DNA of 64,000 nucleotides from Babylonia areolata. Lineage: Eukaryota > Mollusca > Gastropoda > Neogastropoda > Buccinidae. The position numbers and the translations under genes were made by a program. The notes under the pieces are model-generated. The model saw nothing but the letters and a program-made list of their open reading frames with translations, had not been told where the DNA came from and searched no databases. The DNA is taken from the NCBI RefSeq assembly GCF_041734735.1, contig NC_134878.1, forward strand, positions 34,626,963 through 34,690,962, written 5' to 3'. This document shows, piece by piece, positions 1 to 13,994 of the stretch; the stretch's first letter is position 1, and each line of letters begins with the position of its first letter.

Positions 1-155
1 CACAGCTTACCATCTCATCTGAATGACTAGCATTCAGACCACCACTCAAGGTGAGGGGGAGAAATTACTTGGGAGTGTGGGATTTGATCCCATATGCGCA
101 GATTCTCTTGCTTGCTAGGTGGACGCGTTACCCCTAGGCCACTACTCCACATATA
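1..155 (-). repeat. tRNA-derived SINE, family A (partial)
   Basis: Read on the minus strand this begins with a tRNA-like head: a box A-like GTGGCCTAGGGGTAACGCGT and a box B-like GGATCAAATCC. It then enters the family A body (CTTGAGTGGTGGTCTG...). The same body recurs at 15958-16206, 29915-30287, 31258-31630 and 32745-32935. The element runs off the left edge of the window. The tRNA boxes are degenerate and no cloverleaf is seen, so it is not a functional tRNA gene. Confidence 0.75.
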
Positions 156-1783
156 ATAGCTTGACCCATTGGTGCAGACTCTGGCAGAGGTCTGATGGTT
201 AAAGTGTGTCATGGTAAGTATTTTAGATTACACATGATTTTAGAAAAAAGATTTCCCTTAAAAAAAAAAAAAAGACACATTGCAGTCTTCCGGGAGAAAT
301 GCAACAAATACAATTGACACTTTTCTAATTGTATATGTTATAAGAATCTGTGAAGGACATAAAGGAATATAAAGTTGGAAACAAGGAAGCATGTTTGGCT
401 GAATCAAAAGCCTTTCTCAGATCTTTGAAAGCTGCATACAATTATCTGCTTTTTCGACTCAAACATTTCTCAACAAAAGATGATAAGGTGTAGTTCTGAT
501 TAATCATTAAATACGATTTTATGAAGCCTGCTCTTCAACAACTTTTCCATTGTCATCCATCTATTTAGTAAGTTTTTGCTATGTATTCTTGTTAAGAGTT
601 TGGTGGCCACATGTAAAAAGGAAATTCCTGTATGATTATCAGGTAATTCTGAATTATCTTTCCTTGAAATGAGCATGATTATTGAGTAACTCTGTTGTTC
701 TGGGACTTAGCCATTTCTGAAAATTAAATGAAAAGATGACACAAGATAGACTGATTTCTTCTTCTTCTTCATGGGCTGTGACTCTCATGTACACTGATAT
801 ACACATCTTCCAGCTGTCAGTCCATGATGCTAACCATTTCACCACGATGACTAGTTAATTTTGCATTCTTTCAGTTTCAAGTAGGTGTCAAAGTATGCAG
901 ATGGATCTATGCACATGACACCACTTCTGCCTTTTTGACTCACTTGTGTAAACAAAGTAAGTCTATGTTTTAACCTGGTGTTCGGTTGTCTGTGTGTGTG
1001 TGTGTGTGTCTGTGTGTCCGTGGTAAACTTTAACATTGACATTTTCTCTGCAACTACTTTGTCAGTTGACACCAAATTTGGCATAAAAATAGGAAAAATT
1101 CAGTTCTTTCCAGTCATCTTGCTTTAAACAATATTGCGCCTCTGGGATGGGCACAAAAAAAAAAGAATGAAGCCTAATTATAAGCAAACTGCATTTACTG
1201 TTATATTTATATTTTTTGTATTCTCTAAACTTGGCACTTTGATCTGATATTCTGACCCAACAGCTAGAGCAGTCATTATTATCATTTTTTGTTCAAACAG
1301 GAACTTCTTTTGCTAAGCATGGAAGTTTTATTTATTTTGCAAACGTTTTGGTGCTGATAGTAAAAAAGGGAAATTACTCTGTAATGCTAGGGGAGTTAAT
1401 TTGCTTTAAACTGATCTTTCTCATCTTAAACATTACATTTTGAAATTACACTCAATACATAAAAAGCTTGGATTTTTTTTTAAAAGTGTATCACAAGTGA
1501 GTCTTGAAGGCCTTGCCTCTCTTGTTTTCTTTTTTAAAGAGCAGAGACAGCTGAGCTTACCTTAGGTAGTGTAAAACATTAACATAAAAATTGAAGTAAA
1601 ATAGTTAACACGAAATTCAGAAATAAGTAAGTACATTGAAATACTGTAAAGTAAAACATATATACACTTGGCTACCAAAGCCGTCTTTGCATTTTTAAAC
1701 ATTTTTATTTCAGATATGGTTATTTTGATAGCATGTTGTTTATATACTATAGTTGTTGTAATCATTTTCTTTTGTTCTTTCAG
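156..1783. other. Intron or 5' flank of the Src-family kinase; no coding exon seen
   Basis: This AT-rich stretch lies upstream of the first visible kinase exon. The short open frames show no recognisable domain. It contains a TG tract and dispersed repeat at about 979-1085 and ends in a good pyrimidine tract and CAG acceptor at 1781-1783. The missing N-terminal kinase exons must lie to the left of the window. Confidence 0.6.
979..1085. repeat. Dispersed repeat carrying a TG tract (copy 1)
   Basis: A (TG)n run is followed by a non-simple segment beginning TGGTAAACTTTA and ending GACACCAAATTTGGC. The same arrangement, TG tract then TGGTAAACTTTA...CAACACCAAATTTGC, recurs at 3395-3578. The pair therefore marks an interspersed family rather than two chance microsatellites. 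The outer boundaries are not resolved. Confidence 0.55.
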
Positions 1784-1880
1784 ATGTGTTGATTGTGCGA
1801 GCAATATACGACTTTGATGGCATCAATGAAGATGATTTGTCGTTCAGGAAGGGGGATCGTCTCCAAGTTGATGACAATTC
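1784..1880 (+). CDS. Kinase exon: first half of SH3
   Basis: The acceptor is TTTCAG at 1778-1783 and the donor is GTAAGA at 1881. The exon starts with two bases of a split codon and reads [12 protein letters not shown], the ALYDY-type strand of SH3, then the acidic RT loop ([15 protein letters not shown]). It ends with two bases of a serine codon that the next exon completes. Confidence 0.9.
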
Positions 1881-4800
1881 GTAAGATATTATTATCTGGT
1901 CTGTTTTGAAATAACTTCTTCAGTGCGTGTCTTGTTGAATTAGTGAATCACATAGTGAGTGTGTTGTTGTATGTGACTGTCCCTGTGTGTATGTAATATG
2001 TGTATATAGTGTGCATGTATTGTGTATATATATGTATAGTTTGTGTATAAGTATAGTGTGTCTATGTGTGGTCTTCCCAAGGCCTCTCATCACCATATCA
2101 CAAAGCAAAGAAAAAGAATTGAACAATAAATATTGTTTCAGATCAGTTAGATTTACATCTGCATATACCGTAAAGTTTGGTCTATAAGCCGTGACTTTTT
2201 ACCCTAGCTTCAACCTCTGCGGCTTATACAATGATGCGGCTTATTTGCAGATTTTAACGATCCCAGGAGTGTCACGTTCTCGTCTATTCTTAGCTGCCCT
2301 TCAACTCACCAAAATCATGATTTCTGTCCATGAATTTTTGGATGAGCTTCAGGATAGTGTGCTAACTGTTCACATTTTATAAATCAAATCCGCACACATT
2401 AAAAGCCTTCAGATCAGCATTCAGTTCTACTCTGCTCAAGCATACACCCTCATCATGCTGAAAACGTGACGTTATGCCTATGATGCAGCCTTCAAATTGA
2501 AGGAGGTCGACCTAGCAGACGACAGTACAAGTGACAAACCAGCAGCGACCTCCACCTTCATGTTCATGAAGTGAAAGCGAGGCTGAAGTCAGTGACAAGA
2601 TGGCAGAGGAAGCTGTGCTGGTTCTCTTTAACTCAGACACTGAAGACGAAGATTTTAGTGGATTCAGTGAGCAGGATGATGTTGAATAAATGTGACTATC
2701 CCTAAATTATGGATCTTATTTTCGTTGTGTTTATTTATTATTTTTTTGTGGCACTAGCAGTATTTTCGCTTGCTTTTCTTTGTGTTGTTCCCGCTTGTGT
2801 TTATTTCATAACCTACAGTATCGACAGCTTTTCTGTAGTATCAGTATGTGTTCCGGTACTGGAAATAAAAGCGGCTTATAAACCGGCTTATGTATGTATA
2901 AAGTTCAATTTTTTCCAAAATTTAGTGGGTGCAGCTTATATACCAATGCGCTCAATAGACCGAACTTTACGGTAAACAAACATGAATTTTGAATCTGTGT
3001 GTATATTTGGGTTCATTACTGGGTTTTTTTGTTTTTTTTTGTTTACCATCTGTTGAAAAAAATCCGTGTTTGAATTAAGATTAGTGTGTTCAAGGCATTG
3101 CTGATTCAGATCCTCTGATTCCAGACAAAATGGTGACTGGTGGTTGGCCCTGCACCTGAAGAATGGCCAGCGAGGTTATGTTCCCTGCAACTATGTTTGC
3201 ACGGATGATGGCACTCCACAAGCCCAAGAGTGAGTGACTGTGGTCCTGGTTTTGTCTCTGTTGTGTCTTTCATTGTTCCTTCAATTCTTACTGTGTTTGT
3301 TTCATTTTGGCTATGTCTTGAGCCACCTTAGCCATTGATTGATTTCTGTCATGTGTGTAAACAAAGTGTAACAACCCTCTTTGGATTGTCCATGTTTGTG
3401 TGTGTGTGTGTGTGTGCGTGTGTGTGCGCGCGTGTGTGTGCGTGTGTATGTGTATGTGTGTTTCTGTGTGTGTGTGTGTATGTCTGTGTCTGTGTGTGTC
3501 TGTGTCTGTGTCTCAATGGTAAACTTTATTTAAATCATTTTCTCTAGAAATGCTTTGTCTGTCAACACCAAATTTGCCTGATCCCTTTCACCACTTCAGG
3601 TGACAAATGACAGCAGCACCAGTTTACCACAGCAAATGACGTTACTGACAATACACATGTACCACTGTGGGTGATGCTATTTGACCAAACTGCTGGACAT
3701 CTTTCCATCATGTTCTTCTCTGCCCTGAATCACACGAAGTCACAACATTTACATAAGGTGAAAGATCAGTCCTTCACCTTAAGCTTTGATATGCTGCCTT
3801 TGTCTTTGAACCAGACTTGCAAATGAGGCAAGCTGAACTGCGATCCTTTAACAATCACCATGGGTGATCAGCTCTGTATTTCTAATGGAATGCATGCTTC
3901 ATGTCAGTTGACACTGCAAAATTCTGGAGAAAAATCCACTTTGATGATGCAACAGAACACAAACATTTAGCTTATTCATCTTTATATGCTAAGAACAACT
4001 AAAAATGCAGATCTATATAATATGTTGTCATGACACCAGCCAGTAGACACCAATGTCTGAATCGACACTGGGGCAATGCAACTTCTTGGACAGGGAATAA
4101 GGCTGTGGATTGAATTAATACTTTGACAGGAATATGTGGTATTATTGAAAGGAGAGTGTAGGATTGATATTTGCTGAATCCTTTCTGCACAGGTATCAAT
4201 TCTATTGCAGGATCTGGGAAACATAGAAAATGGTATTTTCAAACGGTTGAAACAGTTATTTTAAAATTATTTTATTATTATATGTTTATACAACTGTTGG
4301 TGTCTGTAGATATAATCTTCACCATGTTTTTTACTTTTATTTGTTTACTGAATTGATTGATTGATTTTTCTACAGCTGGTGGTTTGACATTGATCGGAAA
4401 GAAGCAGACAAAATGTTGTTGCTACCTGGCAACACACCTGGAACTTTCCTGGTTCGAAAAGCACAAGGTACATAACCAAGTGTGAGAAAGAAGTGCCTCT
4501 CAGTGTTTTTTGTAAACACCCCCCACCCCTTTATGCAAAAATGTTAACACCTCCCTCCCCTTTATGCAAAGATGTTAACACCCTCACCCCTTTATGAAAA
4601 GTTTACCTTCCATTTGTGAGAAGGAAGCCTGTCACTTATGTAACACGATCATTGAAATAATTTTAGTATTTCTATATCTCACTATATATTACCTGTAAAT
4701 GATAGGGTGTTTTACAGAGAAAAGCTTCCATTGTACTGTCTGTTGATAATACGTTGTTTTCTCTATGACATTACGTGTTGATAATAGAATGTTTTCTTTA

Positions 4801-7800
4801 TGGCATTACCTGTTATTTTGTCAATAATCAATGTTTCTCTGTGACATAACCTGTTAATAGTACTGTATTTTCTCTATGACATTACCTGTAAATGAAAAAA
4901 TGTTTTCTCGATGACATTACCTGTTAAAGATACAATGTCTTCTTGATGACATTACCTGCTAATGGTGCAATGTTTTCTCTATCACGTTACCTGATAAAGA
5001 TTTCATGTTTTATCTATGACATCACCTGTTAATGATACACTGTTTTATCTATGACATCACCTGTTAATAATCCAATGTTTTCTCTGTAACATTATCTGTT
5101 AATGATAAAATGTTTTTATATAACATTACCTGTAAATGATGCTGTTTTTTCTCAAATACATTACATATTAATAACACAGTGTTTTCAATGTGACATTACC
5201 TGTTACAGACACAGCGTTTTTGTATAACATTACCTGTTATTGATATCATGTTTTCTTACAGATAAGACTTCCTTTGTACTGTCTGTCCGAGACTGCGACA
5301 GATTAACTGGCGATCCATCAGTCAAGCACTACCGCGTGAGAAGCATGGATAGTGGTGGCTTTTACATCAGTTCCAAGCGAATATTCAACACTATTTTTGA
5401 TGTCATTGACTATTATTCAGGTAAGGACTTCAGACTGGAGCTGGTGGAGTCTAACAAGCTATTGGCTGAATTCCTTAAGGTCAAGGACTTCGGTCTTTGT
5501 GTTCTATGTATTTGTTTGACATCTTGCAAAACATTCCACACTATTTTTTAAGTTATGAACTATTATTCAGGAAAGGACTTTAGACAGGAACATTCTTTTG
5601 AGGACGCTGATTTTTCTGCCTAGACACTGTTGTTTTTACAGATTTTTTACTGAAAATTTCAGTCCAACTTAACTGACCCAGTTGAATTAAGTGTCTCATC
5701 CATCACTTGTTAGACTTGTGAAGCCAGTTTGTATAAAAAGTCAACGACAGCAAAGGAACTTTCTAACCAGCTTCGACCAGACAGTTCATTATGAACTAAG
5801 TACTCAGCTGACCAGTTCAGTGACATTTTCCAGCGGTAAGAAGATGGGTTACTCAATAAGAAATGCCCTCACATTTTCCAGTGGTAAGAATTTTGGTTAC
5901 TCAACAAAAAATGCCCGCACATTTTCCAGCATGTGGGCATGGTTGATGAGTTGTAACTGGTGTAATTCCAGGCTGACTGTAATTGTCATTGAGTGTATTG
6001 TATTATCATTAGTGCAGTAACAGCGGACAGTTCTTTTTCTTTCTTTCTTTTTTTTCTTATTGTAAGAACTGCTGGTTTTTGTCTTCAACAGTTGCTGTTT
6101 TGGCTTAAACCCTTGACTGCTGGACCTTGTTGAAATGAGATCCGTGTGGCTTGAATTAGAGTGCAAGAACTGTTTCCTATGTACTTTTGAGTGTTGTAAT
6201 TGACATGATGATGATGGCGAATTGATAGTGGTGGTGGTGTGTCCATTGAGATCGATGATGACCATCGTTGTCATCCAGATGGGGGATGGGGGATGGGGGG
6301 AGGGTGGTGGTGGGGTGGGGGGAAGGATGCTCATGAATCTATCTGTGAGTGCGCAGATGGCTGAATAGTCCAATCTGCGCACGAAATGTTCGCTGACGGG
6401 GCAGACAAAGACAGGCATATCATTGTCAGGGAGCTTGTTTGCCCGTGACTTTCTGGCCTGCCTCTTCTCAACAGCTGCAGCAGTCCTGTTGGCCTCGCAC
6501 AACCTGGCGCCTTTGTGCACAGCAGCGCGCCATTTGTCACGGTCCACTGCAGATTCCTCCCAGGAGTCAGGGTTGATATCAAACGCTTTCAGAGAGACTT
6601 GAGTATCTCTGAACCGCTTCTTCTGACCTCCGTGTGATCTCTTCCCTTGTTGCAGCTCGCCATAGAAGAGCCTTTTGGGCAGCCGATGGTCTGGCATGCG
6701 CGCCATGTGTCCAGCCCAGCGAAGCTGGGATTGCATCAGGATGGTGAAGATGCTGGGAAGGGTGGCTTTTGCGAGCACCTCTGTGTCTGGGGTCTTGTCT
6801 TGCCACTTGATGTTCAGTAGCTTCCTGAGGCATGTTGTGTGGAAGTGGTTCAGCTTCTTGGCATGTCGTTGGTACACTGTCCAAGTTTCGCAGGCGTACA
6901 GTAGTGTGGGGAGAACTACTGCTCTGTAGACCTTTAGCTTGGTCTCAAGACTAATGCCTCTTCTGTTCCAGACATTTGCATTGAGTCTACCAAAAGTTGC
7001 GCTTGCTCTTGCAATCCTGACGTTCACTTCATCGTCGATGGTCGCATTTCGTGACAGTGTGCTGCCAAGGTATGTGAACCGCTCCACCGCACTGAGTCTC
7101 TGACCGTTGACTGTGATGTTGGGCTCAACGTAGGGTTTCCCTGGGGCTGGCTGATGGAGAACTTCAGTTTTCCTCGTGCGTTTCCTATGTACTTTTGAGT
7201 GTTGTAATTGACATGATGATGATGACGAATTGATAGTACTGAACAAAAGAAATATAGTCCCCAGAGGAAAGAATCCCAAAAAAGAATGGAGACATGCATC
7301 ATCAGCAGCAATCAAGGGGTCAATGGCCATTTTTAAGTGGACAGAGACAGAAGTTTTGGGAGGGTGGTTTTAAATGTGAAAACACAGTGGGTCAGTCTGT
7401 CAGCACAGGGGATTGCAGGATCTTGCCTGTGTCATTCCATTCTCGTTACCTCCCTGGACCTGCCAGTTGCTATGATTTGAGTGGAACTTGTTTTGGTCAA
7501 GAGCAATTTGCTATGCTGTTAAGCTCATATTGCATATGTTATGGTCAGATGAAACTTTTTTTCCCCCATCCCCTCTCCCCTTGATTGGTTCAAAGATGGA
7601 CACTTGCAGACGAACAAAGTGGGGTTGACCTAGTATTGCTTTGGCCACGGGACATTTATGTTTTAAAATTTCAGCCATTTGTAACTAACTTCTCATTGAG
7701 CAGATGTTGAATGGAAGGCAAATTGCCATTGTGGAATTGACAGTACTGCAACACCAAGCGTTATTTATTTTTATTGCTCAGATATGTCACCACAAAAACT

Positions 7801-10800
7801 AGATATAATTCATGCTGAAACTTGGTCCACTTTGTTCCTGGTGGAGAACAGTATGCCACAAAAGTTGTTTCAGCAAATGCTTTCCATCAAGCAACATAAT
7901 ACAGTTGTTGAGAATGGAGACAACGACAGCAAAATGTTTGTGCAAGATTTTGTTGGATCACCTGCAGACATGTTCTTTATGCCCACATGCTTATGTCTTT
8001 TGCAGAAAAAATGTTGGTGTGCTACTGGCAAATGCAAATAGCATTTACTGCTTACACTTTGTCCAAAATGTTACTGTGTTTGAACAAGAAACTTAAAAAA
8101 CCTGAAAAGAAACAGTGATAATGAAAATGAAAAATAGAAAAAAAAAAGAAGTTTTTGGTCAGTATAGACTTTTTTTTAACACTATTCTGCCCAGTCCATT
8201 TTCATTGAGTTGTGTGCCCCTGCCCATGTAATTTTTACCCATGTGCTGACGCAAGAGGGTATGGTCAGAAAAATGCTCATGAAATCTTGAAATATGGTTT
8301 GGGTTTGATCAAATTTGGCATTGTTATTCAAAAATACCTGTAGTTAGTATTGAAGCCTTTAAAAATTAAAGGCAGGGAATTTATGATAAGTCATTACAAA
8401 TTATTGCTAAAATAAAAGAAAACAGAAAAAAACCACATATAGAACATGCTTTTTTGTACAATACATCACAACAGATCTGAGTAAACCTGCGCTGTCTGAA
8501 TCATTCGCCTCTCCTTTACCTTTCTCTGCACCCAGTTTGATGAAATTATTGCTGTTTTCCTCCTGGACTTTGTTTTCAGATTCATCATTCTCCTCCTCAC
8601 TGTCAGAGTCCTTCATAATTTTGTTGACAGCCTCATCCAAAGTCAATTTTTGTTAAAACTCATCTTTTTTGGCTGCAAAATCACCCATGCGAAACTTGAA
8701 TTTCCTTTCGTTTGTATTCTTCTGGTTTGGTTTGAATAAGAGTTTCTTCCCTTTAATCACTACCTAAATTGAAAGTACACCAGACGGACGAAAAAACTAC
8801 ATCTGTGGGCGACAAACCCAGATCTGCACGGGCGTAGGTTTGACGTCCGCAGGCAGAAATGTGTTAAGGATGAATGATTTAAAGTGAAAAATGGAGTATG
8901 ATAAGTTTTTTTATGTGACATATACAACTCTGTCTCTCACTGTCAGTGCTTTTGACCATATCTTTGTATGTATATCTGTTGCACACCCACAGCACACTCA
9001 GGTAAATGCAGAATGATGATGAGACGTCAAGGCACCATCCCTTGTTTTAGTCTGATATATTCAGCCTGTCAGGATAGTTAGTCTGTTGTTGGTGGCACCA
9101 GAATTTCTGACGTCCCTTCCTGATGTGCTGTATGTGGATCTGTTTGACGGCCGTACGACACATGTCAGTAATGTCATGTCCTCTCTCTAATGTCAGTTCA
9201 GTAAGCCACTCACCACATGACTTTGCGCTAGAAACCGTGTGTTGGATTATCAAGTGATCAGCTGGGTTTTTACTGCACAAGTTCAACATGTGTGAAATGT
9301 CAAAACACCTCCCACACCTTAACCGGTAGTCGTCATTCACATGTAAAGATTTGATCCGTGACAAAATGCTATACTTTGACTGTAAGTGTTGTATGTAGAC
9401 CAGCATGTTTGTTGTGATGAAACAGCCAGTGTGTTGTGTGTTGACCAGTGTGTGTTGTGTGGGACCAACCAATGTGTTGTGTGTTCACCAGTATGTTGTG
9501 AGGAGACAGCCAAAGTTTTGTGTATTGACCAGTATGTGTTGGGTTGTGTGGAAACAGCCAGTGTGTTGCATGTTTACCAATGTGTGTATTGTGTCTTCTT
9601 CTTCTTCTCCCTGAACTCTGTTAAGAGTCATGGGGGTGCCACACAGAACTGTTCACCAGAATCCTCCAGGTCTGTCAGCTGCAAGACAAAGCCTAGGTCT
9701 CTGCAAATGGTTTCCCTGTCCTTTCTGGAATTTTGTCTCTCGATCATTTTTCTGTCTTCCCCTCTGTCTCCTTCCCTCAACAGTTCCTTTGAGGATTGTT
9801 TCAGCAAGGCCTTTGGATCTTATTACGTAGTAACACACACACACACACTAGTTTTCTTTCAGTCACCTTGTAGTCTTATGCTTCTTTTTCATCATCATCT
9901 GCTTCATTCCTTGGCTGCAAGTCTCTCATTCACTCATACAAAAGAGTGAGCTTTTACATGAATTTTTTTTATGCTGCCATGTAGGCAGCTGTACGTGACC
10001 TTACCAGCGTAGCTTTCATTTCTCTACTGATGTTAGTGGATCTTCATAAAGTCCAAGGTGCTGCTTAATGGTTTGGCACACTTGTCCATCGGTGGTCATG
10101 CTTTGTGTGGAAACAGTGAACGTGTTCATTGGTGATTGTGTGGAAACAGTGAACATGTTCATTGGTGATTGTGTGGAAACTGAACGTGTTCATTGGTGAT
10201 TTGTGGAAACAGTGAACATGTTCTTTGGTGGTCATGCTTTGTGTGGAAACAGTGAACATGTTCATTGGTGATTGTGTATTGTGTGGAAACAGTGAACGTG
10301 TTCATTGGTGACTGTGTATTGTGTGGAAACAGTGAATGTGTTCATTGGTGACTGTGTATTGTGTGGAAACAGTGAATGTGTTCATTGGTGATTGTGTATT
10401 GTGTGGAATGGTGACTGTGTATTGTGTGGACACAGTGCATGTGGATGGTCTGTGCGGGCTCCTGACGATGCCGTGCCCAAGGATACGCCCTGTGGTGCAG
10501 TTCAGGGACCTGGAAGTGAAACGAGAAACCATCAAGCTGACCACCAAGCTGGGCGCCGGATGCTTTGGGGAGGTCTGGAAAGGTAACAACTTTACTTATG
10601 TTGCGCACAATCAGTAAGTTTTGCTCTTAGTGTTTTACCTACTTACCTACTGCCCATTCTGCCCTCTGGCATGCAGGGCAACAAAAAGAACCTCCACTCT
10701 TGTCTGTTTTGGGCCAGTCTCTGGATGGTATCATAGGTGTACTTCAGGGTCTTGAGTTTTATTTCAGAGCACTTTACAGTAATTCCAATTAAAGCAAAGT

Positions 10801-13800
10801 ACATTACAATATGTTACACTATCAACCAAGCCATGCTTGTCTAAATGATTGAGAAGCATTGCCAACTGTGACAAGACAATGCACTAAAAGCACACTAGGT
10901 ACAATATTCATAGAAAACTATATTTATATGCAAGATACCATTAGAATAGTTGATTATCTTTGAAAGAGACAGTGTTATATGTTTGCTGACATAAAAGTGA
11001 CATGTGCATTACCTCCACAGAAGATTGTCCAACATTCCAGCAAGAACACCCATGCACAGTTAACATATGCCCAACACAGAAAAGGTCTTATGGACCATGT
11101 TTTACTATGCCCAGAGATCTAGACAACATTCAGCAGAAAATAGAAGGAAGTAAGCAGATTCTGTATAAAATAAAATGCAAAATACAATGCACACAATACC
11201 AATAAGATATTTGATCTGATAATCACACATAACTAAGATGTGCATTCATATACACTCGGTTAAAGAGGAGTATACAGAAATGATAAAATACAAAATATGA
11301 TATGCACGTAACCAATTGATATGTACAGGTATATACTCATGACACAGGGGAGACTTTCGCTGATGGTGTTTCACAAAACATATGTGGATCACATGCCTTG
11401 TTGCTGTTTCTAGATTTATCAACTTGTCATTGTTGCAGGAAATTTGAGAAAACAGTTTAATGTCCCTGATGGTCTTTCACAAAACGCATGTGAAATCACA
11501 CACCACATGTTGCCATTTCTGTAAAAGTCAGGAAACAATGAAGTGTTGCTGATGTTGTATAAAAAAACAAAAACAAAAACGGTCATGTAGATTCTTCAAT
11601 TGTTGCTGTTTCTTGAGATGCTGACTTATGCATCAGTACCAAAATGTGTATTTCAGAAGGTAAAATATGTAGCATACAAAGCAGCTGACCCAGTTTGTGT
11701 TTATTCATGTTTCACATAAGCAGTGGGAGTTGTGAGGAGGATGGGGGCTGGGGTGTTGATTCAAATCAAATAGATGGGCAGCCAGTGTAGTTTCATGAAC
11801 AAGCATTTGTGCACATAATATGCTTGTTTGTTTATGGTGTACTTTGTGCATGTGCAAAAATACACTTGTATCAAGTACGCCATACATGAACAAGCAAACA
11901 AATCTGCCCATGCACACACACATGGCTAGCAAAGGGAATCCACATAAGAAACTGAGAAGGGTGGTTTGTTCCATTCTACTGAGAAAGAGCACAGACCTTG
12001 GGATTTTTTGTGTCTGAGGAATTGTCAGCACTCTAGAATCAGCAGCCAAGCATAAAGATCTAGAAGGGGTACACATTGAAAATGAGTCACAAACTTATGA
12101 AGATGTAGAGTAGTTTATGACAAGAACTCTTTTGCCACCTAGTTTCTGTGTGAAAAACACTTCCCACTGCCAAATATTTTAGACTTGTTACTCTGAGTCA
12201 CTGGATTTGATTCATGTGAAAACAATACAGTGGACTTGTCCACTTGAAACTTTGTCAAGGTGAGATTAACCAATTTTTAATTGTGCCGGTTAGTTAGCTG
12301 CAGCTGTCAAGCTTTGTTTCAGTGTGAAAAATGGTCCGTTTAACATGACCCCACAATGTTGACTGTCAAGCTTTGTTTCAGTGTGAAAAATGGTCCGTTT
12401 AACATGACCCCACAATGTTGACTGTCAAGCTTTGTTTCAGTGTGAAAAATGGTCCGTTTAACATGACCCCACAATGTCAACTAAAGTTGTCTATAGCAGT
12501 GAAATGTCCAGTTGACTAAAGTCACCTGTGGTGGTGAGTTGCAGCACATGGTTGCTAGTTTGTTATTTGTCCTGTGAGAGACAGGTAGCCATATATGTTT
12601 CTCAAGAAGAAGGAAAATAATTTTTGGTACGTCTGGATGTTCTGGGTGTTAGTTTAAGAACAGTTCTAGATTTTCTGCATTTTCTGAAGGAGATTGTCAG
12701 GGATGCCAGGCCAAAGAGAACTTTTTTGTAAATTCTGAAGTTGTTGTTCATTGTTGTTGTTGTTGTAAAGACATGTATTTTGCCATGTGGTGTGGTGGGC
12801 AGGCAAGCTGCGGAACATGGTGGACGTGGCGGTGAAGACCCTGAAGCCTGGCACCATGACCCCGGAGGCCTTTCTGGAAGAGGCCCGCATCATGCATGAA
12901 CTGCGTCACACCAAACTGGTGCAGCTGCTGGCCGTCTGCTCGGCCACTGAGCCCATGTGGATTGTCACCGAACTCATGGTCAACGGCGCCTTGCTGGACT
13001 ACCTGCGGAATGATAATGGACGGGTGGTCAAGTTTCCTGTTGTTGTGGAAATGGGGTCGCAGGTGAGGCTGTGTGTGTATGCGTGTGTGCATGCATGTGT
13101 GTGTGTGTGTGTGTGTGTGTGAGAGGAGGCAGTCACCTCGTGTATTCTGAAGAGAATGAAGAAGAAGGAATTTTGTTTATTGTCATGTCAAACATACTGG
13201 TGATTGTAGACATTTTGTAAAAGTATTAATTTATACACAACAGGGAGGAGAGAGGGGGAGGAGGGGTTGAATGGTGAGTTGAGGGAAACGGGATAAATGG
13301 AGGGTGGAATAAAAAGTGAATATCTGAAATAAATAGAAGTACAGATGAAGAAAATTACTTAACAGACTGTGTAAAATGGAAGTCGTTTATTTGACGTGTT
13401 CACATAGTCATAAACATGTCCAGACCAGAGACTGTCAGCTTGTGTGGGGAATATCTGCTGGGTATCTATGTGACCTGTTAACGGGTGTTTCACAGATTGC
13501 TGATGCCATGGAGTACCTGGAAATTCAGAACTTTGTGCACCGTGACCTGCGAGCGGCCAACATCCTGGTGGGGCAACACCTGGACGTCAAGGTGGCAGAC
13601 TTTGGTCTGGCCAGGATCCTGCAGGACGAGGACATCTATGAGGCCACAGCGAGTGAGTCCTGACTCACTGCCTCGCCACTGATGTGTTTCCTTTACACCC
13701 TTTGTACTGTTTATGGCGTTGTTGTTGTTACTTGTTAGCATATATATTTGTATATATGTGTGTGTGGGGGGGGGGGGGCGGGGGGGGGCTTTCGGGGGGG

Positions 13801-13956
13801 GGGGAGGGGGGTGCTGTGGGGGTGGGGGGGAGTATGGGCATATGTGTATGTGCTTGTATAAATGTGTGTGTGTGTGTGTAGGGGCTCGTGTACGTACGTT
13901 TATGTGTATTTGTTTGTGCTTTCATATCTGTGAAACTGCATGTTTGTTGCATATCT

Positions 13957-13994
<38 letters not shown>

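Noticed and set aside
1-155. tRNA gene on the minus strand
   Set aside because: Has box A- and box B-like motifs but no cloverleaf, and it continues into a SINE body shared by other copies.
5421-5551. Continuation of the SH2 exon past 5420
   Set aside because: The extra residues do not match SH2; a consensus GTAAGG donor sits at 5421 and the exon at 10436 supplies the expected DGLC ending in the right phase.
5897-7330. Single 477-codon gene on the minus strand
   Set aside because: It is a LINE fragment fused by chance to flanking sequence; only 6230-7179 is LINE-derived.
7294-8096. Possible kinase-gene exons or small genes in the long SH2 intron
   Set aside because: Frames lack domains and usable splice borders; the SH2 domain is already complete with the exons at 5262 and 10436.
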